A stretch of 64,000 nucleotides of DNA from Streptomyces sp. MRC013 (GTDB lineage Bacteria; Actinomycetota; Actinomycetes; Streptomycetales; Streptomycetaceae), in assembly GCF_023614235.1 (NCBI RefSeq), contig NZ_CP094264.1, forward strand, positions 3,224,001 to 3,288,000. Direction: 5' to 3'. Below, piece after piece: positions 25,602 through 35,245 of the stretch; the first letter of the stretch is position 1; the number at the start of each line of letters is the position of its first letter. The notes beneath the pieces were generated by a model. That model did no database searches and had not been told where the DNA came from. It saw only the letters and a program-made list of their open reading frames with translations. Both the position numbers and the translations under genes were made by a program.

Positions 25602-26401
25602 CGACACCGCCGCCCCGGCCCCCCGCCCCGTCCCTGTCCTTCGTGCCGTCGCTGGAGGTGCGGGGCCTGGCCTACGCCTACCCGGACGGGCACCAGGCGC
25701 TGTTCGGCGTCGACCTGACCGTGGAGCGCGGCGAGCGCGTCGCGCTGCTCGGGCCGAACGGCGCCGGCAAGACGACCCTCGTCCTCCACCTGAACGGCAT
25801 CCTCGCCGCCGGGGCGGGCACGGTCTCGGTGGCGGGCCTGCCCGTCGGGCCGGCGAACCTGGCGGAGATCCGCCGCCGGGTCGGCATCGTCTTCCAGGAC
25901 CCCGACGACCAGCTGTTCATGCCGACCGTCCGGGAGGACGTGGCGTTCGGCCCGGCGGCGGCCGGCGTGCGCGGCGCCGAACTGGACGCCGTGGTGGCGC
26001 GGGCCCTGGAGCGGGTGGGCATGGCCGGGTACGCGGACCGGCCCCCGCACCACCTGTCGTTCGGGCAGCGGCGCCGGGTCGCGGTCGCCACGGTCCTCGC
26101 GATGGAACCGGAGATCCTCGTCCTGGACGAGCCGTCGTCCAACCTGGACCCGGCCTCCCGCCGCGAACTGGCCGACGTCCTGCGGTCGCTGGACGTCACG
26201 GTCCTCATGGTCACCCACGACCTGCCGTACGCGCTGGAGCTGTGCCCCCGGTCGGTGGTCCTCAGCGAGGGCGTCATCGCGGCGGACGCCCCGACCGGCG
26301 AGCTGCTCGCGGACGGGGAGCTGATGCGCCGGCACCGCCTGGAGCTGCCGTTCGGCTTCGACCCGGCCGTGGGGCCGCCCCGGGGCCCGGGCCCGCGCTG
26401 A
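25598..26401 (+). CDS. cbiO: Ni/Co ECF transporter ATPase CbiO
   Basis: ABC ATPase of 267 residues for the cobalt/nickel ECF transporter. Walker A is GPNGAGKTT (about residues 53-61), the Q-loop is FQDPDDQLF, the signature is LSFGQRRRV, Walker B is ILVLDEPSS and the H-loop His is in MVTHDLPYA. The ATG overlaps the cbiQ stop codon (ATGA). With CbiMN and CbiQ it forms a complete transporter if CbiQ is really intact. Confidence 0.93.
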   Translation: MTTPPPRPPAPSLSFVPSLEVRGLAYAYPDGHQALFGVDLTVERGERVALLGPNGAGKTTLVLHLNGILAAGAGTVSVAGLPVGPANLAEIRRRVGIVFQDPDDQLFMPTVREDVAFGPAAAGVRGAELDAVVARALERVGMAGYADRPPHHLSFGQRRRVAVATVLAMEPEILVLDEPSSNLDPASRRELADVLRSLDVTVLMVTHDLPYALELCPRSVVLSEGVIAADAPTGELLADGELMRRHRLELPFGFDPAVGPPRGPGPR

Positions 26402-26443
26402 GCCGTTGCACCATGGGGTGAGCGACCCCGAACCCGAGAGGGA

Positions 26444-27631
26444 GTGCGTGCAGAGGTGGACGTCCAGGGCACCGTGGACCCCGGCTTCGAGCCGGTGAAG
26501 GACGCGTTCACGCGCAACTTCGAGCAGCGCGGGGAGCGCGGCGCGGCGGTCGCCGTGTACCGGGACGGCCGCAAGGTCGTCGACCTGTGGGCCGGCACGC
26601 GCGACGTGGACGGCACGGCCCCGTGGGCCGTGGACACCGCGCAGGTGGTGCGGTCCGCGACGAAGGGCGTCGCCGCGGCGGTACCGCTGCTGCTGCACCA
26701 GCGCGGCCAGATCGACCTGGACGCGCCGGTCGGCACGTACTGGCCGGAGTTCAAGGAGGCGGGCAAGGAGCGGACGCGCGTACGGCACCTGCTCGCGCAC
26801 CGCGCGGGCGTCCCCGTGCTGGACGCGCCCCTGCGGCCGGAGGACGCGCTGGACGCGGGGGGCCGCTTCGAACGGGCGGCGGCGGCGGTCGCCGCCCAGG
26901 CCCCCGCGTGGGAGCCCGGCACCGGGCACGGCTACCACGCGCACACCTACAGCTGGCTGCTGGCCGCCCTGGTGCGGCGCGTCACGGGGCGGCCCATCGG
27001 GCGGTGGATCGCGGAGGAGGTGGCCCGCCCCCTCGGCCTCGACCTGTGGCTGGGCCTGCCCGAGGAGGAGGCGCACCGGGTGGGCCGCATCGGCCGCCTC
27101 GACGAGCCGCCCGCCTCGGTCTCCGGCGGGCTGGTGCTGCGCCCGAAGCGGTCGGTGGCGGAGGCGTACCGGGACCCCGGGTCGCTGACGCGGCGGGCGT
27201 TCTCGGTGATCGACCCGGCGCCGGACGAGAACGCGCCCGAGTACCGCGCGGCGGGCCTGCCCGGCTCGGGCGGCATCGCCACGGCCCGCGCCCTGGCCCG
27301 CTTCTACGCGGCGCTGCTCGGCCCGGTGGACGGCCACCGCCTGTTCGCCCCGGCGACCCTGGCGATGGCCCGCACCGAGGAGTCGGCGGGCCCCGACCGC
27401 GTCCTGGTGGTCCCCACCCGCTTCGGCCTGGGCTACATGCTGCACGGCCCGGCCTGCCCGCTCCTGGGTCCCGGCTCCTTCGGCCACCCGGGCCGCGGCG
27501 GCTCCCTGGCCTTCGCGGACCCGGAGACGGGCATCGCCCTGGGCTACGTCACCAACGGCATGCGCGGGAACGTGACGGCGGACCCGCGGGCGCAGGCCCT
27601 GGTGCGGGCGGTGGCCGGGGCGGTCGGCTGA
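26444..27631 (+). CDS. Serine hydrolase of the beta-lactamase/EstB type
   Basis: A 395-residue protein of the class C beta-lactamase-like serine hydrolase family. The nucleophile motif S-x-x-K is RSATKG near residue 71, and a Tyr-containing second motif (GYHAHTYSW) replaces the Y-x-N of true beta-lactamases. A conserved GHPGRGGSLAFADP block lies near the C-terminus. No signal peptide is visible, so it is probably an intracellular esterase or amidase rather than an antibiotic-resistance enzyme. GTG starts at 26444 and 26456 are both possible; the family N-terminus (VDVQGTVDPGFE) fits the second slightly better. Confidence 0.85.
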   Translation: MRAEVDVQGTVDPGFEPVKDAFTRNFEQRGERGAAVAVYRDGRKVVDLWAGTRDVDGTAPWAVDTAQVVRSATKGVAAAVPLLLHQRGQIDLDAPVGTYWPEFKEAGKERTRVRHLLAHRAGVPVLDAPLRPEDALDAGGRFERAAAAVAAQAPAWEPGTGHGYHAHTYSWLLAALVRRVTGRPIGRWIAEEVARPLGLDLWLGLPEEEAHRVGRIGRLDEPPASVSGGLVLRPKRSVAEAYRDPGSLTRRAFSVIDPAPDENAPEYRAAGLPGSGGIATARALARFYAALLGPVDGHRLFAPATLAMARTEESAGPDRVLVVPTRFGLGYMLHGPACPLLGPGSFGHPGRGGSLAFADPETGIALGYVTNGMRGNVTADPRAQALVRAVAGAVG

Positions 27632-27817
27632 GCGGACCGGGGGAGGCGGGCGGCCCGGGGCGCGGGTGGCCGGGGGAGGCGTCCGGCTCTCGGGCGGCGG
27701 ACGCCCGGCCGCCGGGTGCGCGGCGTGCTCGCGGCTCCGCGCGGGGCACCCGGGCCTGCCGGGCGCGAGCCGGAGCGGCGAGCACGGGCGGTCCCCGCGG
27801 GGACGGGGCCCGGAGCC

Positions 27818-28192
27818 TCAGGGCTCCAGGCGGTCGGCCAGGTCCCGCAGGTCCGGGAGGAACCACGCCTGGGTGCCCCGGTTGCACTCGCGGACGAAGT
27901 CCCGCAGCGCCGGACTCTCCGCCGTACGCCCGGAGACGTCCCCGAGCACGACGAGCCCCATGCGGTAGTTCGCGAACTTCTGGACGATGTCGCCCGCCAC
28001 CCGCGTGCGCAGCCGGAAGAACGCCTCGTCGAACCGCGCGACCGGGACGACGACCCACCGGGCGCCCCAGTAACCGGCGTCGCCGATCAGGTCCAGGGCG
28101 TCCCGTTCACCCGCGACCGGCGCGCCCTCGGCGGGGCACGTCCAGACGGGGACGCCGTGGATCGTCTGCAGGGCGGCGGGCGCAGTGGTCAT
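27818..28192 (-). CDS. DUF4180 domain protein
   Basis: A 124-residue protein that matches the DUF4180 pattern: an N-terminal VPVWTCPAEG segment, DLIGDAGYWGARWVVVPVAR, then FFRLRTRVAGDIVQKFANY and a C-terminal FVRECNRGTQAWFLPD. No enzymatic residues are known for this family. It stands alone between the serine hydrolase and a small membrane protein. Confidence 0.8.
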   Translation of the reverse strand: MTTAPAALQTIHGVPVWTCPAEGAPVAGERDALDLIGDAGYWGARWVVVPVARFDEAFFRLRTRVAGDIVQKFANYRMGLVVLGDVSGRTAESPALRDFVRECNRGTQAWFLPDLRDLADRLEP

Positions 28193-28280
28193 GACAGGTG
28201 ACGCTAGTGCCGTGCGGCGGGAGGGGCGAAGGCTTTTCCGGGAGTGCCGCCGGCGGCGTGCGGTGACGCGCGGACGCCCG

Positions 28281-28408
28281 GACCGGACCCGACTTCATTT
28301 GACCTGATCCGACCCGGTCGGGCCCGACCCCACCCGGCCGGACCCGACCCGACCCGCCTCGGTCCGACCCGGTCCGACCTGGCCCGACTCGGCCCGAGCC
28401 GGCCCGGC
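28281..28408. repeat. Degenerate short tandem repeats (GACCCG-like)
   Basis: About 130 bp of imperfect 5-7 bp units built from GACCCG, GGTCCGACC and GGCCCGACT. They lie upstream of the DUF4180 gene and of the small membrane protein. Open frames across it are low complexity (Asp/Pro/Thr or Gly/Ser/Gln), so it is probably non-coding. It is the main content of the 28193-28567 gap. Confidence 0.6.
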
Positions 28409-28567
28409 GCCGCCGTCGCGCCCCGCCCGTCGCCCGGCGCGGCCGCCGGAGGAAGCGGCGGCCGGCAGGCCGGTTCTCCCCGGTCACCGGTGGAAACCCC
28501 TTCGCGCCCGCCGCGACCGCGTTGTTACCGTGGAATGACGTGCAGTCACTCAGAGGAGTCACCCGTG

Positions 28568-28780
28568 ATGGAAATCGGCATGTTCCTGGGTCTGCTCGTC
28601 GCGACGGCCCTGGCCCTGATCTTCGTGCTCCTGCGACGGGGCGACCACCCTACGGAGGACGTCGAGGGCCTTCTCATCGAGCAGCGACGGCGCTTACAGG
28701 CCCACCAGGACCGGATCGACTACGCCTCCCTCTCCACCTACACCCTCCTGAACGGCACGAGCGACCGTCACCTCCCCTGA
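28568..28780 (+). CDS. Small single-pass membrane protein, unknown
   Basis: A 70-residue protein: [23 protein letters not shown] forms one transmembrane helix, and the cytoplasmic tail is charged ([20 protein letters not shown]). AGAGGAG lies 9 bp before the ATG; a GTG at 28565 directly in front is an equally spaced alternative start. It reads like a small orphan membrane protein; I cannot name a family. Confidence 0.7.
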   Translation: MEIGMFLGLLVATALALIFVLLRRGDHPTEDVEGLLIEQRRRLQAHQDRIDYASLSTYTLLNGTSDRHLP

Positions 28781-28812
28781 CGGGCGGGCCCCGGAGACCC
28801 CCGCCCGCCCGC

Positions 28813-28843
28813 ACCGGAGCCGGTCACCCGTACCGGCTCCGGT
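28813..28843. terminator. Strong hairpin terminator
   Basis: ACCGGAGCCGGT and ACCGGCTCCGGT form a perfect 12-bp stem with a 7-nt loop, 32 bp after the small membrane gene. A smaller hairpin (28781-28788 with 28800-28807) starts immediately after the stop codon. These fill much of the 28781-29096 gap between convergent genes. Confidence 0.75.
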
Positions 28844-29096
28844 CGCGCCGGGCCCGTCCCCGGCAGTCCGGCTGCCGCTCCGGCCACCGGGTGGCGTGGC
28901 CGCACGCAGCGCTTCGCGGCACACCGAGGGCCGGTCGGCCCCGTCGCCGACCGGTGTCGTGGGATCCGTGCGGCCCGGCGCTCCCGCGGCCCGGCGAGCC
29001 CTCCGAGGGCGCTCCCCGGCCGCGGGTCCCCCGCCGGAGTCCGCTCACCGCACACCGGGCCGGCGGGGCGCCGGCGCGGCCTTCGGAAGCCGCCGC

Positions 29097-30725
29097 TCAG
29101 CGGGCGTTCAGCACGGACGCCACCAGCGGGCCCGCCGCGTCGCCGCCGTGGCCGGCCGCCTGGACGACGGCCGCGGCGGCCAGGTCGTCGGCGAACCCGG
29201 CGAACCAGCTGTTCGGCCGCCCCTGGTCGTCCACCTCCGCGGAGCCGGTCTTCGCGCCCTTGTCGCCGCTCACCCCGGCCATCGCCTTCGCGCCCGTGCC
29301 GTGGCCGCGGGCGGTCGCGCGCATCATGTCGCGCAACTGGCGGGCGGCCGAGGGGTCCAGACCGCGGGGCGTCCGGGCGATCTCCCGGCCGTCGAGGGAG
29401 GCCGGGACGACGACCGGCTGCCTGAAGACGCCGCTCTTCGCGGTCGCCGTGACGGAGGCGATGTTCAGGGCGTTCATCTGGACGGTGCCCTGGCCGATGT
29501 ACTGGGCGGCGGCCACCCCGCCCGTCTCGGCCGGCACCGAACCGTCCGAGGAGGGCACGCCCGTCCGCCACTCCAGCCCGATGCCGAAGACGTCCCGCGC
29601 CTCCTTCCCGAGGGCGGCGTCGTCGCCCACGTCGTCGATGAGCTTGACGAAGGCGGTGTTGCAGGAGCGGGCGAAGCTCTCCCGGAAGGTCCCGCCGTCG
29701 ATGGAGAAGCCGTCGAGGTTGCGGAACGCGGTGCCCTGGTACATCGCCTCGGCGGGGCACTGCGCGGCCCGGTCCGCGGCCACGAGGCCCTTCTCCAGCA
29801 GCAGCGCCGCCGTGACGATCTTCATCGTGGAGCCGGGCGCCTGCCTGCCGAGGAACGCCGCGTTCCAGCCGTCCTTCCGGTTGTTGGCGACCGCCCGCAC
29901 CTCGCCCGTGCTCGGCTTGATCGCGACCACCGAGGACTCGGGGTACCGCTTCACCGCCTTCTCGGCGGCGGCCTGCACCCCGGCGTCCAGCGTCGTGCGG
30001 ACCTCGCCCGGCTCGCCCTCGCGCAGCGTCAGCAGGGTCCGGTCCGCCGCGTCGCCCTCGCCGGAGACGACGAGCTCCACGCCCGAGGTGCCGCCCGCCT
30101 CGGCGCCGTACCGCTGGCGCAGCTCGTCCAGGACCGGCCGGAGCGACGGGTACCGCTCCGCCGTCAGCTCCGCCCCGTTGCGGTCGAGTGCCCGGACGGC
30201 GGGGGCGCCGGAGGAGGTCACCCGCAGTGCCCGGCCGTCCTTCAGCTCCGGGTGCATGACGGCCGGCGACCAGTCGACGCGCGGCTGCCCGGTGGAGAGC
30301 CCCCGCACGACGCCGAGGCGCGACGTGTACGTCCACGGGACCCGTGCGCCCCCGTACGAGACGACGGCGCTCACCGTGAACGGCACCGCCGTCCCCTCGG
30401 GCGCCCCGGCCGCGGCCCTCATACCCCCGATGTGGGTCTCCGTCAGGTACCCGGCCAGCGCGGACTGCGCCGCGACCGGGTCGTCGGTGAACCGGGCCGC
30501 CCCGGCCGCGTCGCCCTTCGCCCACGCGGCGAGGAAGCCCTTCGCCGTCGCCTCGACCTCCTCGGCCGTGACGGGCCCGGTGCGCCGGGACGCGCCGTCG
30601 GCCGACGCGGCGGTGGTCCTGCCACCGGTCAACCCGTCCCACAGGTTGTACGCCCCGTACCCGACGCCTCCGGCGACGACGGCGAACACCCCGCCGACGA
30701 CCGCCGTTCTCACTCCGCTGCGCAT
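29097..30725 (-). CDS. Class B penicillin-binding protein (transpeptidase)
   Basis: A 542-residue peptidoglycan transpeptidase anchored by one N-terminal helix ([20 protein letters not shown]). Residues 55-165 resemble the NTF2-like MecA N-terminal domain, residues 170-260 a dimerisation domain, and the rest the penicillin-binding domain with STMK (about 298), SCN (about 354) and KTGS (about 495). GGAGGGGAA lies upstream of the ATG. In S. coelicolor comparable PBPs are dispensable for growth and linked to sporulation septa or dormancy (from memory); the nearby ssgE-like and rpfB genes fit that theme. Confidence 0.92.
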   Translation of the reverse strand: MRSGVRTAVVGGVFAVVAGGVGYGAYNLWDGLTGGRTTAASADGASRRTGPVTAEEVEATAKGFLAAWAKGDAAGAARFTDDPVAAQSALAGYLTETHIGGMRAAAGAPEGTAVPFTVSAVVSYGGARVPWTYTSRLGVVRGLSTGQPRVDWSPAVMHPELKDGRALRVTSSGAPAVRALDRNGAELTAERYPSLRPVLDELRQRYGAEAGGTSGVELVVSGEGDAADRTLLTLREGEPGEVRTTLDAGVQAAAEKAVKRYPESSVVAIKPSTGEVRAVANNRKDGWNAAFLGRQAPGSTMKIVTAALLLEKGLVAADRAAQCPAEAMYQGTAFRNLDGFSIDGGTFRESFARSCNTAFVKLIDDVGDDAALGKEARDVFGIGLEWRTGVPSSDGSVPAETGGVAAAQYIGQGTVQMNALNIASVTATAKSGVFRQPVVVPASLDGREIARTPRGLDPSAARQLRDMMRATARGHGTGAKAMAGVSGDKGAKTGSAEVDDQGRPNSWFAGFADDLAAAAVVQAAGHGGDAAGPLVASVLNAR

Positions 30726-30848
30726 GGTCGCGGTTCCCCTCCGCCGGCGCGTTCCCCGAACGCGCTCGTGATCCCCCGACCGGAGACCCTACGCCGCGCG
30801 GTCGAACGTCTGCACGCCCGTTATCCGAACGGGATCAACCGCGGACCC

Positions 30849-32642
30849 TCACACCCACGTGTCCAGCCACATCCGGGCCCGCCACTGGTCCATGGGGATC
30901 GTCTGGCCGGTGTAGAGGGGCCAGAAGTAGATGAAGTTCCACACGATCAGCAGGACCAGGACGCCCGCGCCGATGGCGCCGACCGCGCGGCGGCGGTCCG
31001 CGCGGCCGTCGGGGTCGGGGGCGCCGTCCGGACCCGGCGGGGGCGCGGCCGGGCCGAGCATCGCGCCGATCATCATGGCGACCGCCAGGCACAGGAACGG
31101 GACGAACACCACCGCGTAGAAGAGGAAGATGGTCCGCTCCTGGTAGAGGAACCACGGCGCCCACCCGGCCGCGACCGCGCAGGCGATCGCCCCGGCGCGC
31201 CAGTCGCGGCGGAAGAACCAGCGCCACACCACGTACAGCAGGGCGAAGCAGGCCGCCCACCACAGCAGCGGCGTGCCGATCGCGAGGACCTCGCGCGCGC
31301 ACTTCTCCGCCGCGTCCGCCGGGCAGCCGTCCCGGCCCGGCGCGGGCGACTCGTAGAAGTACGACACGGGGCGGCCCAGGACGATCCAGCTCCACGGGTT
31401 CGACTCGTAGGTGTGGCCCGACGTGAGGTTGACGTGGAAGGTGTACACCTCCGACTCGTAGTGCCACAGGCTGCGCCACCAGTCGGGGAACAGCCACGAC
31501 CAGGAGCTGTCCCGGCCCCCGCCGGTCGACGCCCAGGTCCGGAAGTAACCCCTGTCCGACAGGATCCACCCGGTCCAGGAGGCGACGTACGCGGCCAGCG
31601 CCACCGGCACCGTCGAGACGAACGCCGGCAGCACGTCCCGCCGCAGCACCGCCGCGTACGGCCGGTGGGCGCCGGCCGTGCGCCGGGCGCCCACGTCCCA
31701 CGCCACCGTCAGCAGCCCGAACGCGGCCATGACGTACAGGCCGTTCCACTTGGTCGCCGCCGCCAGGCCCAGCGTCACCCCGGCCGCCAGCCGCCACGGC
31801 CGCCAGCCGAGCCGCAGGGTCTCCGCGATCCGGGCGTCCGGCCGCAGCACCCCGTCCGCGTCGACCGGCAGGGCCGCCGCGAGCCGCCGCCGCGACCGGT
31901 CCCGGTCCACCAGCAGGCAGCCGAACGCCGCCAGCACGAAGAACATCAGCACCTGGTCGAGGAGGGCCGCACGGCTCATCACGAAGTGCAGCCCGTCCAC
32001 GGCGAGCAGGCCGCCCGCCAGGCAACCGAGGAACGTCGACCGGAACAGCCGCCGCCCGATCCGGCACAGCACCAGCACCGACAGGGTGCCGCACACGGCC
32101 ACCATGAAGCGCCAGCCGAACGGCTCGAACCCGAACAGCCACTCGCCGAACCCGATGACCCACTTGCCGACCGGCGGGTGCACCACGTAGCCCGGCTCCA
32201 CCGGGATCGGGACCGCGCCGGGGTCCTTCAGGACGGCCTTGTCGACGTCCTTGGGCCACGAGCCCTCGTAGCCGTTGTGGATCAGCGCCCAGGCGTCCTT
32301 GGCGTAGTACGTCTCGTCGAATATGACCGCGTGCGGCGACCCCAGGTTCCAGAACCGCAGCACCCCCGCGACCAGCGCGACGAGCAGCGGCCCGCCCCAC
32401 GGCGCCAGGCGCACCAGCGCCCGCGCCACCCGGGGCGGCAGCCCGAACCCGCCCCGCGGGCGGAGAGGCGCACCGGCGTACGGCGGCACCAGCCGCTCCC
32501 GCAGGCCCGGCACCGTGCGCGGGACGTACCCGAACCGGCGCAGGCGCCGCTCCCAGGGAGGCGGCTCACGGCGCCCGAGGGAGGCGGTGGGCCCGCCCGG
32601 GCCGTCCTGTCCGTGCAGGGCCTGAGGCGCAGTACTGGTCAC
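30849..32642 (-). CDS. pmt: Protein O-mannosyltransferase
   Basis: A 597-residue GT39 glycosyltransferase that transfers mannose from polyprenyl-phosphate-mannose to Ser/Thr of secreted proteins. The catalytic Asp-Glu pair is in the first extracytoplasmic loop ([13 protein letters not shown]), and about ten transmembrane segments follow. Other family signs are [14 protein letters not shown] and [19 protein letters not shown]. The GTG at 32642 starts an approximately 80-residue cytoplasmic N-terminus. It is divergent from rsmI, the usual actinobacterial arrangement. Confidence 0.94.
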   Translation of the reverse strand: MTSTAPQALHGQDGPGGPTASLGRREPPPWERRLRRFGYVPRTVPGLRERLVPPYAGAPLRPRGGFGLPPRVARALVRLAPWGGPLLVALVAGVLRFWNLGSPHAVIFDETYYAKDAWALIHNGYEGSWPKDVDKAVLKDPGAVPIPVEPGYVVHPPVGKWVIGFGEWLFGFEPFGWRFMVAVCGTLSVLVLCRIGRRLFRSTFLGCLAGGLLAVDGLHFVMSRAALLDQVLMFFVLAAFGCLLVDRDRSRRRLAAALPVDADGVLRPDARIAETLRLGWRPWRLAAGVTLGLAAATKWNGLYVMAAFGLLTVAWDVGARRTAGAHRPYAAVLRRDVLPAFVSTVPVALAAYVASWTGWILSDRGYFRTWASTGGGRDSSWSWLFPDWWRSLWHYESEVYTFHVNLTSGHTYESNPWSWIVLGRPVSYFYESPAPGRDGCPADAAEKCAREVLAIGTPLLWWAACFALLYVVWRWFFRRDWRAGAIACAVAAGWAPWFLYQERTIFLFYAVVFVPFLCLAVAMMIGAMLGPAAPPPGPDGAPDPDGRADRRRAVGAIGAGVLVLLIVWNFIYFWPLYTGQTIPMDQWRARMWLDTWV

Positions 32643-32680
32643 CGCGCCATCGTAGGGAACGCGCCCGTGGGACTCGCCCG

Positions 32681-32738
32681 GTCGTGTCGTGCCCGTCGGG
32701 TGGGGTCGGTCGGGTCGTGTCGTGCCCGTCGGGTGGGG
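32681..32738. repeat. 25-bp direct repeat between pmt and rsmI
   Basis: Two identical 25-bp copies (32681-32705 and 32714-32738), beginning GTCGTGTCGTGCCCG, are 33 bp apart start to start. They lie in the divergent promoter region of pmt and rsmI and could be binding sites or a recent slippage product. Confidence 0.7.
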
Positions 32739-32792
32739 CGCCGGTGGGGCTCCACCGGACCGCGCCGCCCGTCCGGCTGCGAGGATGGCCCC

Positions 32793-33672
32793 GTGACAGG
32801 AACGCTCGTACTCGCAGGTACCCCGATCGGTGACGTCGCCGACGCCCCGCCCCGCCTCGCCGCCGAGTTGGCCGGGGCCGACGTCGTCGCCGCCGAGGAC
32901 ACCCGCCGGCTGCGGCGCCTCACCCAGGCCCTCGGCGTGCAGCCGCGCGGCCGGGTCGTGTCGTACTTCGAGGGCAACGAGGCGGCGCGCACCCCGGAGC
33001 TGGTCGAGGCCCTCGCGGGCGGCGCCCGGGTGCTGCTGGTCACCGACGCGGGCATGCCGTCCGTCTCCGACCCCGGTTACCGGCTGGTCGCCGCCGCCGT
33101 CGAGCGGGACGTCAGGGTCACCGCCGTGCCCGGCCCGTCCGCCGTGCTCACCGCCCTCGCCCTGTCCGGCCTGCCCGTCGACCGGTTCTGCTTCGAGGGC
33201 TTCCTGCCCCGCAAGGCGGGGGAGCGGCTGGGCCGGCTGCGGGAGGTCGCCGCCGAGCGCCGCACGCTCGTCTACTTCGAGGCCCCGCACCGCCTCGACG
33301 ACACGCTCGCCGCGATGGCCGAGGTGTTCGGCGCCGACCGGCGCGCCGCCGTGTGCCGGGAGCTGACCAAGACGTACGAGGAGGTCAGGCGCGGCGGCCT
33401 CGGGGAGCTGGCCGCGTGGGCCGCCGAGGGCGTGCGGGGGGGAGATCACCGTCGTCGTCGAGGGGGCCCCCGAGTCCGGGCCCGCCGACCTCGACGCGGC
33501 CGAACTGGTCCGCCGGGTCCGGGTGCGGGAGGAGGCGGGGGAGCGGCGCAAGGAGGCCATCGCCGCCGTCGCCGTCGAGGCGGGGCTGCCCAAGCGGGAG
33601 GTGTTCGACGCGGTCGTCGCCGCGAAGAACGCGGAAGGAAATCACCCGAAAGCGGATAAAAGGCTATCGTGA
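32793..33672 (+). pseudogene. rsmI: 16S rRNA 2'-O-methyltransferase RsmI, frameshifted at G7
   Basis: RsmI methylates the 2'-OH of C1402 in 16S rRNA. Motifs: [40 protein letters not shown] and VPGPSAVL. The start GTG has GAGG 8 bp upstream. At 33436-33442 there are seven G; with six, the frame continues [14 protein letters not shown] ... [19 protein letters not shown] to the TGA at 33670-33672. As written, the frame instead runs into Arg/Gly-rich nonsense until 33659. The gene is widely conserved, so an extra G from base calling is more likely than true loss. Confidence 0.9.
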
Positions 33673-33744
33673 GAAGCACAGTCCTCACCCGTTGAGGCAG
33701 GCCGCCCGCGAAGGCGTCCCCCGCGGCGGCGGGAAGGAGCCGGC

Positions 33745-34203
33745 ATGAGCGAGACCTCCGGCGTCCCGGTCGGTCACGAGGCGTACGCCTTCACCTGCAT
33801 GAGGTGCGGGTACGGCTGGGAGCAGGCGTACGACATCGAGCACCACACCGACGTCACCGGTCAGGACTTCGTCGTCTACCGCAGCGAGGGCCGGCGCGTG
33901 CCGTCGCCCCTGTCGAAGCCGGCGTGCCCCAACTGCGGGCGCAACGTCGTGCGGATCATGGGTTCCGGCCGGATCTCGGTCGTGCTCGACCACGGCGAAC
34001 CCCGGCACGAGGGGTCCGGCGCCACCCTCCGGAGGGCCGCTCCGGTGGCGACGACCGGGCCGATCGGCCAGGAGCTGGAGGAGAGGCCGCCGGCCGACGC
34101 GGACCCCGTGTCGGGCCCGGGGGCCGAGCGGTCCGGGGCGACGCGGGTGGGCGGGCCGGAGCCGCGCCGACGCCGCCTGCCGCACCTCTTCCACCGCGGC
34201 TGA
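33745..34203 (+). CDS. Zinc-ribbon protein, function unknown
   Basis: A 152-residue protein with two CxxC knuckles, CMRCGYGWE near residue 18 and CPNCGRNVV near 62, giving a zinc-ribbon-like N-terminal domain. The C-terminal 80 residues are Pro/Arg/Glu-rich and probably disordered. A GGAAGGAG site precedes the ATG. It sits between rsmI and tatD on the same strand; its role is unknown. Confidence 0.8.
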   Translation: MSETSGVPVGHEAYAFTCMRCGYGWEQAYDIEHHTDVTGQDFVVYRSEGRRVPSPLSKPACPNCGRNVVRIMGSGRISVVLDHGEPRHEGSGATLRRAAPVATTGPIGQELEERPPADADPVSGPGAERSGATRVGGPEPRRRRLPHLFHRG

Positions 34204-34211
34204 CCCGCCGG

Positions 34212-34267
34212 AACGGGAGGGGCGGGTGGGACCGGGAGGGGCGGGCGGGACCGGGAGGGGTGGGCGT
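34212..34267. repeat. 19-bp tandem repeats before tatD
   Basis: About three imperfect copies of the 19-bp unit ACCGGGAGGGGCGGGCGGG lie between the zinc-ribbon gene and tatD. They are purine-rich on the plus strand and lie just upstream of a possible -10 box (TACGAT, 34280-34285). Confidence 0.6.
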
Positions 34268-34291
34268 CCCGGTCTTCCGTACGATCGGGGC

Positions 34292-35164
34292 ATGAGTTCC
34301 AAGGACGCCCCGCCGCCGCTGCCCGAGCCCCTGCCCGTCGCCGTGGCCGACTCCCACACCCACCTCGACATGCAGGGCCCGACCGTCGAGGAGGCACTGG
34401 TCAAGGCCGGGCTGGTCGGCGTCGAGACCGTGGTCCAGGTGGGCTGCGACCTGGAGGGCTCGCGGTGGGCGGCGGAGACGGCCGCCCGGTACGCGAACGT
34501 CCACGCCGCCGTCGCCCTCCACCCCAACGAGGCGCCGCGCATCGTGCTGGGCGACCCGGAGGGAGCCTCCTCGCGGCAGGGCCCGCGCGAGGCCGGCGGG
34601 GACGCCGCGCTCGACGACGCGCTGGCGGAGATCGACCGGCTCGCCGCCCTCGACCAGGTGAAGGCCGTGGGCGAGACGGGGCTGGACTTCTTCCGCACGG
34701 GGCCCGAGGGCAAGGAGGCGCAGGAGCGCTCGTTCCGCGCCCACGTCGAGATCGCCAAGCGGCACGGCAAGGCCCTGGTCATCCACGACCGCGAGGCCCA
34801 CGAGGACGTGCTGCGCGTCCTCGCCGAGGAGGGCGCCCCGGAGCGGACCGTCTTCCACTGCTATTCGGGCGACGCCGACATGGCGCGGGTCTGCGCCGAA
34901 CGCGGCTACTACATGTCGTTCGCCGGGAACGTCACCTTCAAGAACGCCCAGCCGCTGCGCGACGCCCTGGCGGTGGCTCCGCTGGAACTGGTGCTGGTCG
35001 AGACGGACGCGCCGTTCCTGACGCCCGCGCCGTACCGCGGCCGGCCGAACGCCCCGTACCTCGTCCCGGTCACCGTCCGCGCCATGGCGGCCGTGCGGGG
35101 GATCGGGGAGGAGGCGATGGCTGCGGCGATCGCGGAGAACACCGCTCGCGCGTTCGCCTACTGA
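34292..35164 (+). CDS. tatD: TatD family metal-dependent hydrolase
   Basis: A 290-residue TatD-type DNase/hydrolase with a TIM-barrel metal site. Metal ligands in order: DSHTHLD, GETGLDFF, VIHDREAHEDV, FHCYSGD and VETDAPFLTP. TatD enzymes are 3'-5' exonucleases in DNA quality control. The gene lies upstream of rpfB-rsmA-ispE, the same order as in many bacteria. A TACGAT box ends 6 bp before the ATG and no clear ribosome site is present, so translation may be leaderless. Confidence 0.93.
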   Translation: MSSKDAPPPLPEPLPVAVADSHTHLDMQGPTVEEALVKAGLVGVETVVQVGCDLEGSRWAAETAARYANVHAAVALHPNEAPRIVLGDPEGASSRQGPREAGGDAALDDALAEIDRLAALDQVKAVGETGLDFFRTGPEGKEAQERSFRAHVEIAKRHGKALVIHDREAHEDVLRVLAEEGAPERTVFHCYSGDADMARVCAERGYYMSFAGNVTFKNAQPLRDALAVAPLELVLVETDAPFLTPAPYRGRPNAPYLVPVTVRAMAAVRGIGEEAMAAAIAENTARAFAY

Positions 35165-35245
35165 GGGCGGCGGAGGATCGCGACACGACGCTGTGTAGCC
35201 GAATGGTACGTTTATGTGACCGCCGTGGGCTAAGGTCCCCGGTTC

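Noticed and set aside
26444..27631. Beta-lactamase conferring antibiotic resistance
   Set aside because: SxxK is present but there is no signal peptide and no canonical Y-x-N or K-T-G set; EstB-type hydrolases fit better.
33436..33442. Programmed ribosomal frameshifting at the G7 run of rsmI
   Set aside because: RsmI is not known to use it, there is no conserved slippery sequence or downstream structure evident, and similar one-base lesions occur in unrelated genes of this window.
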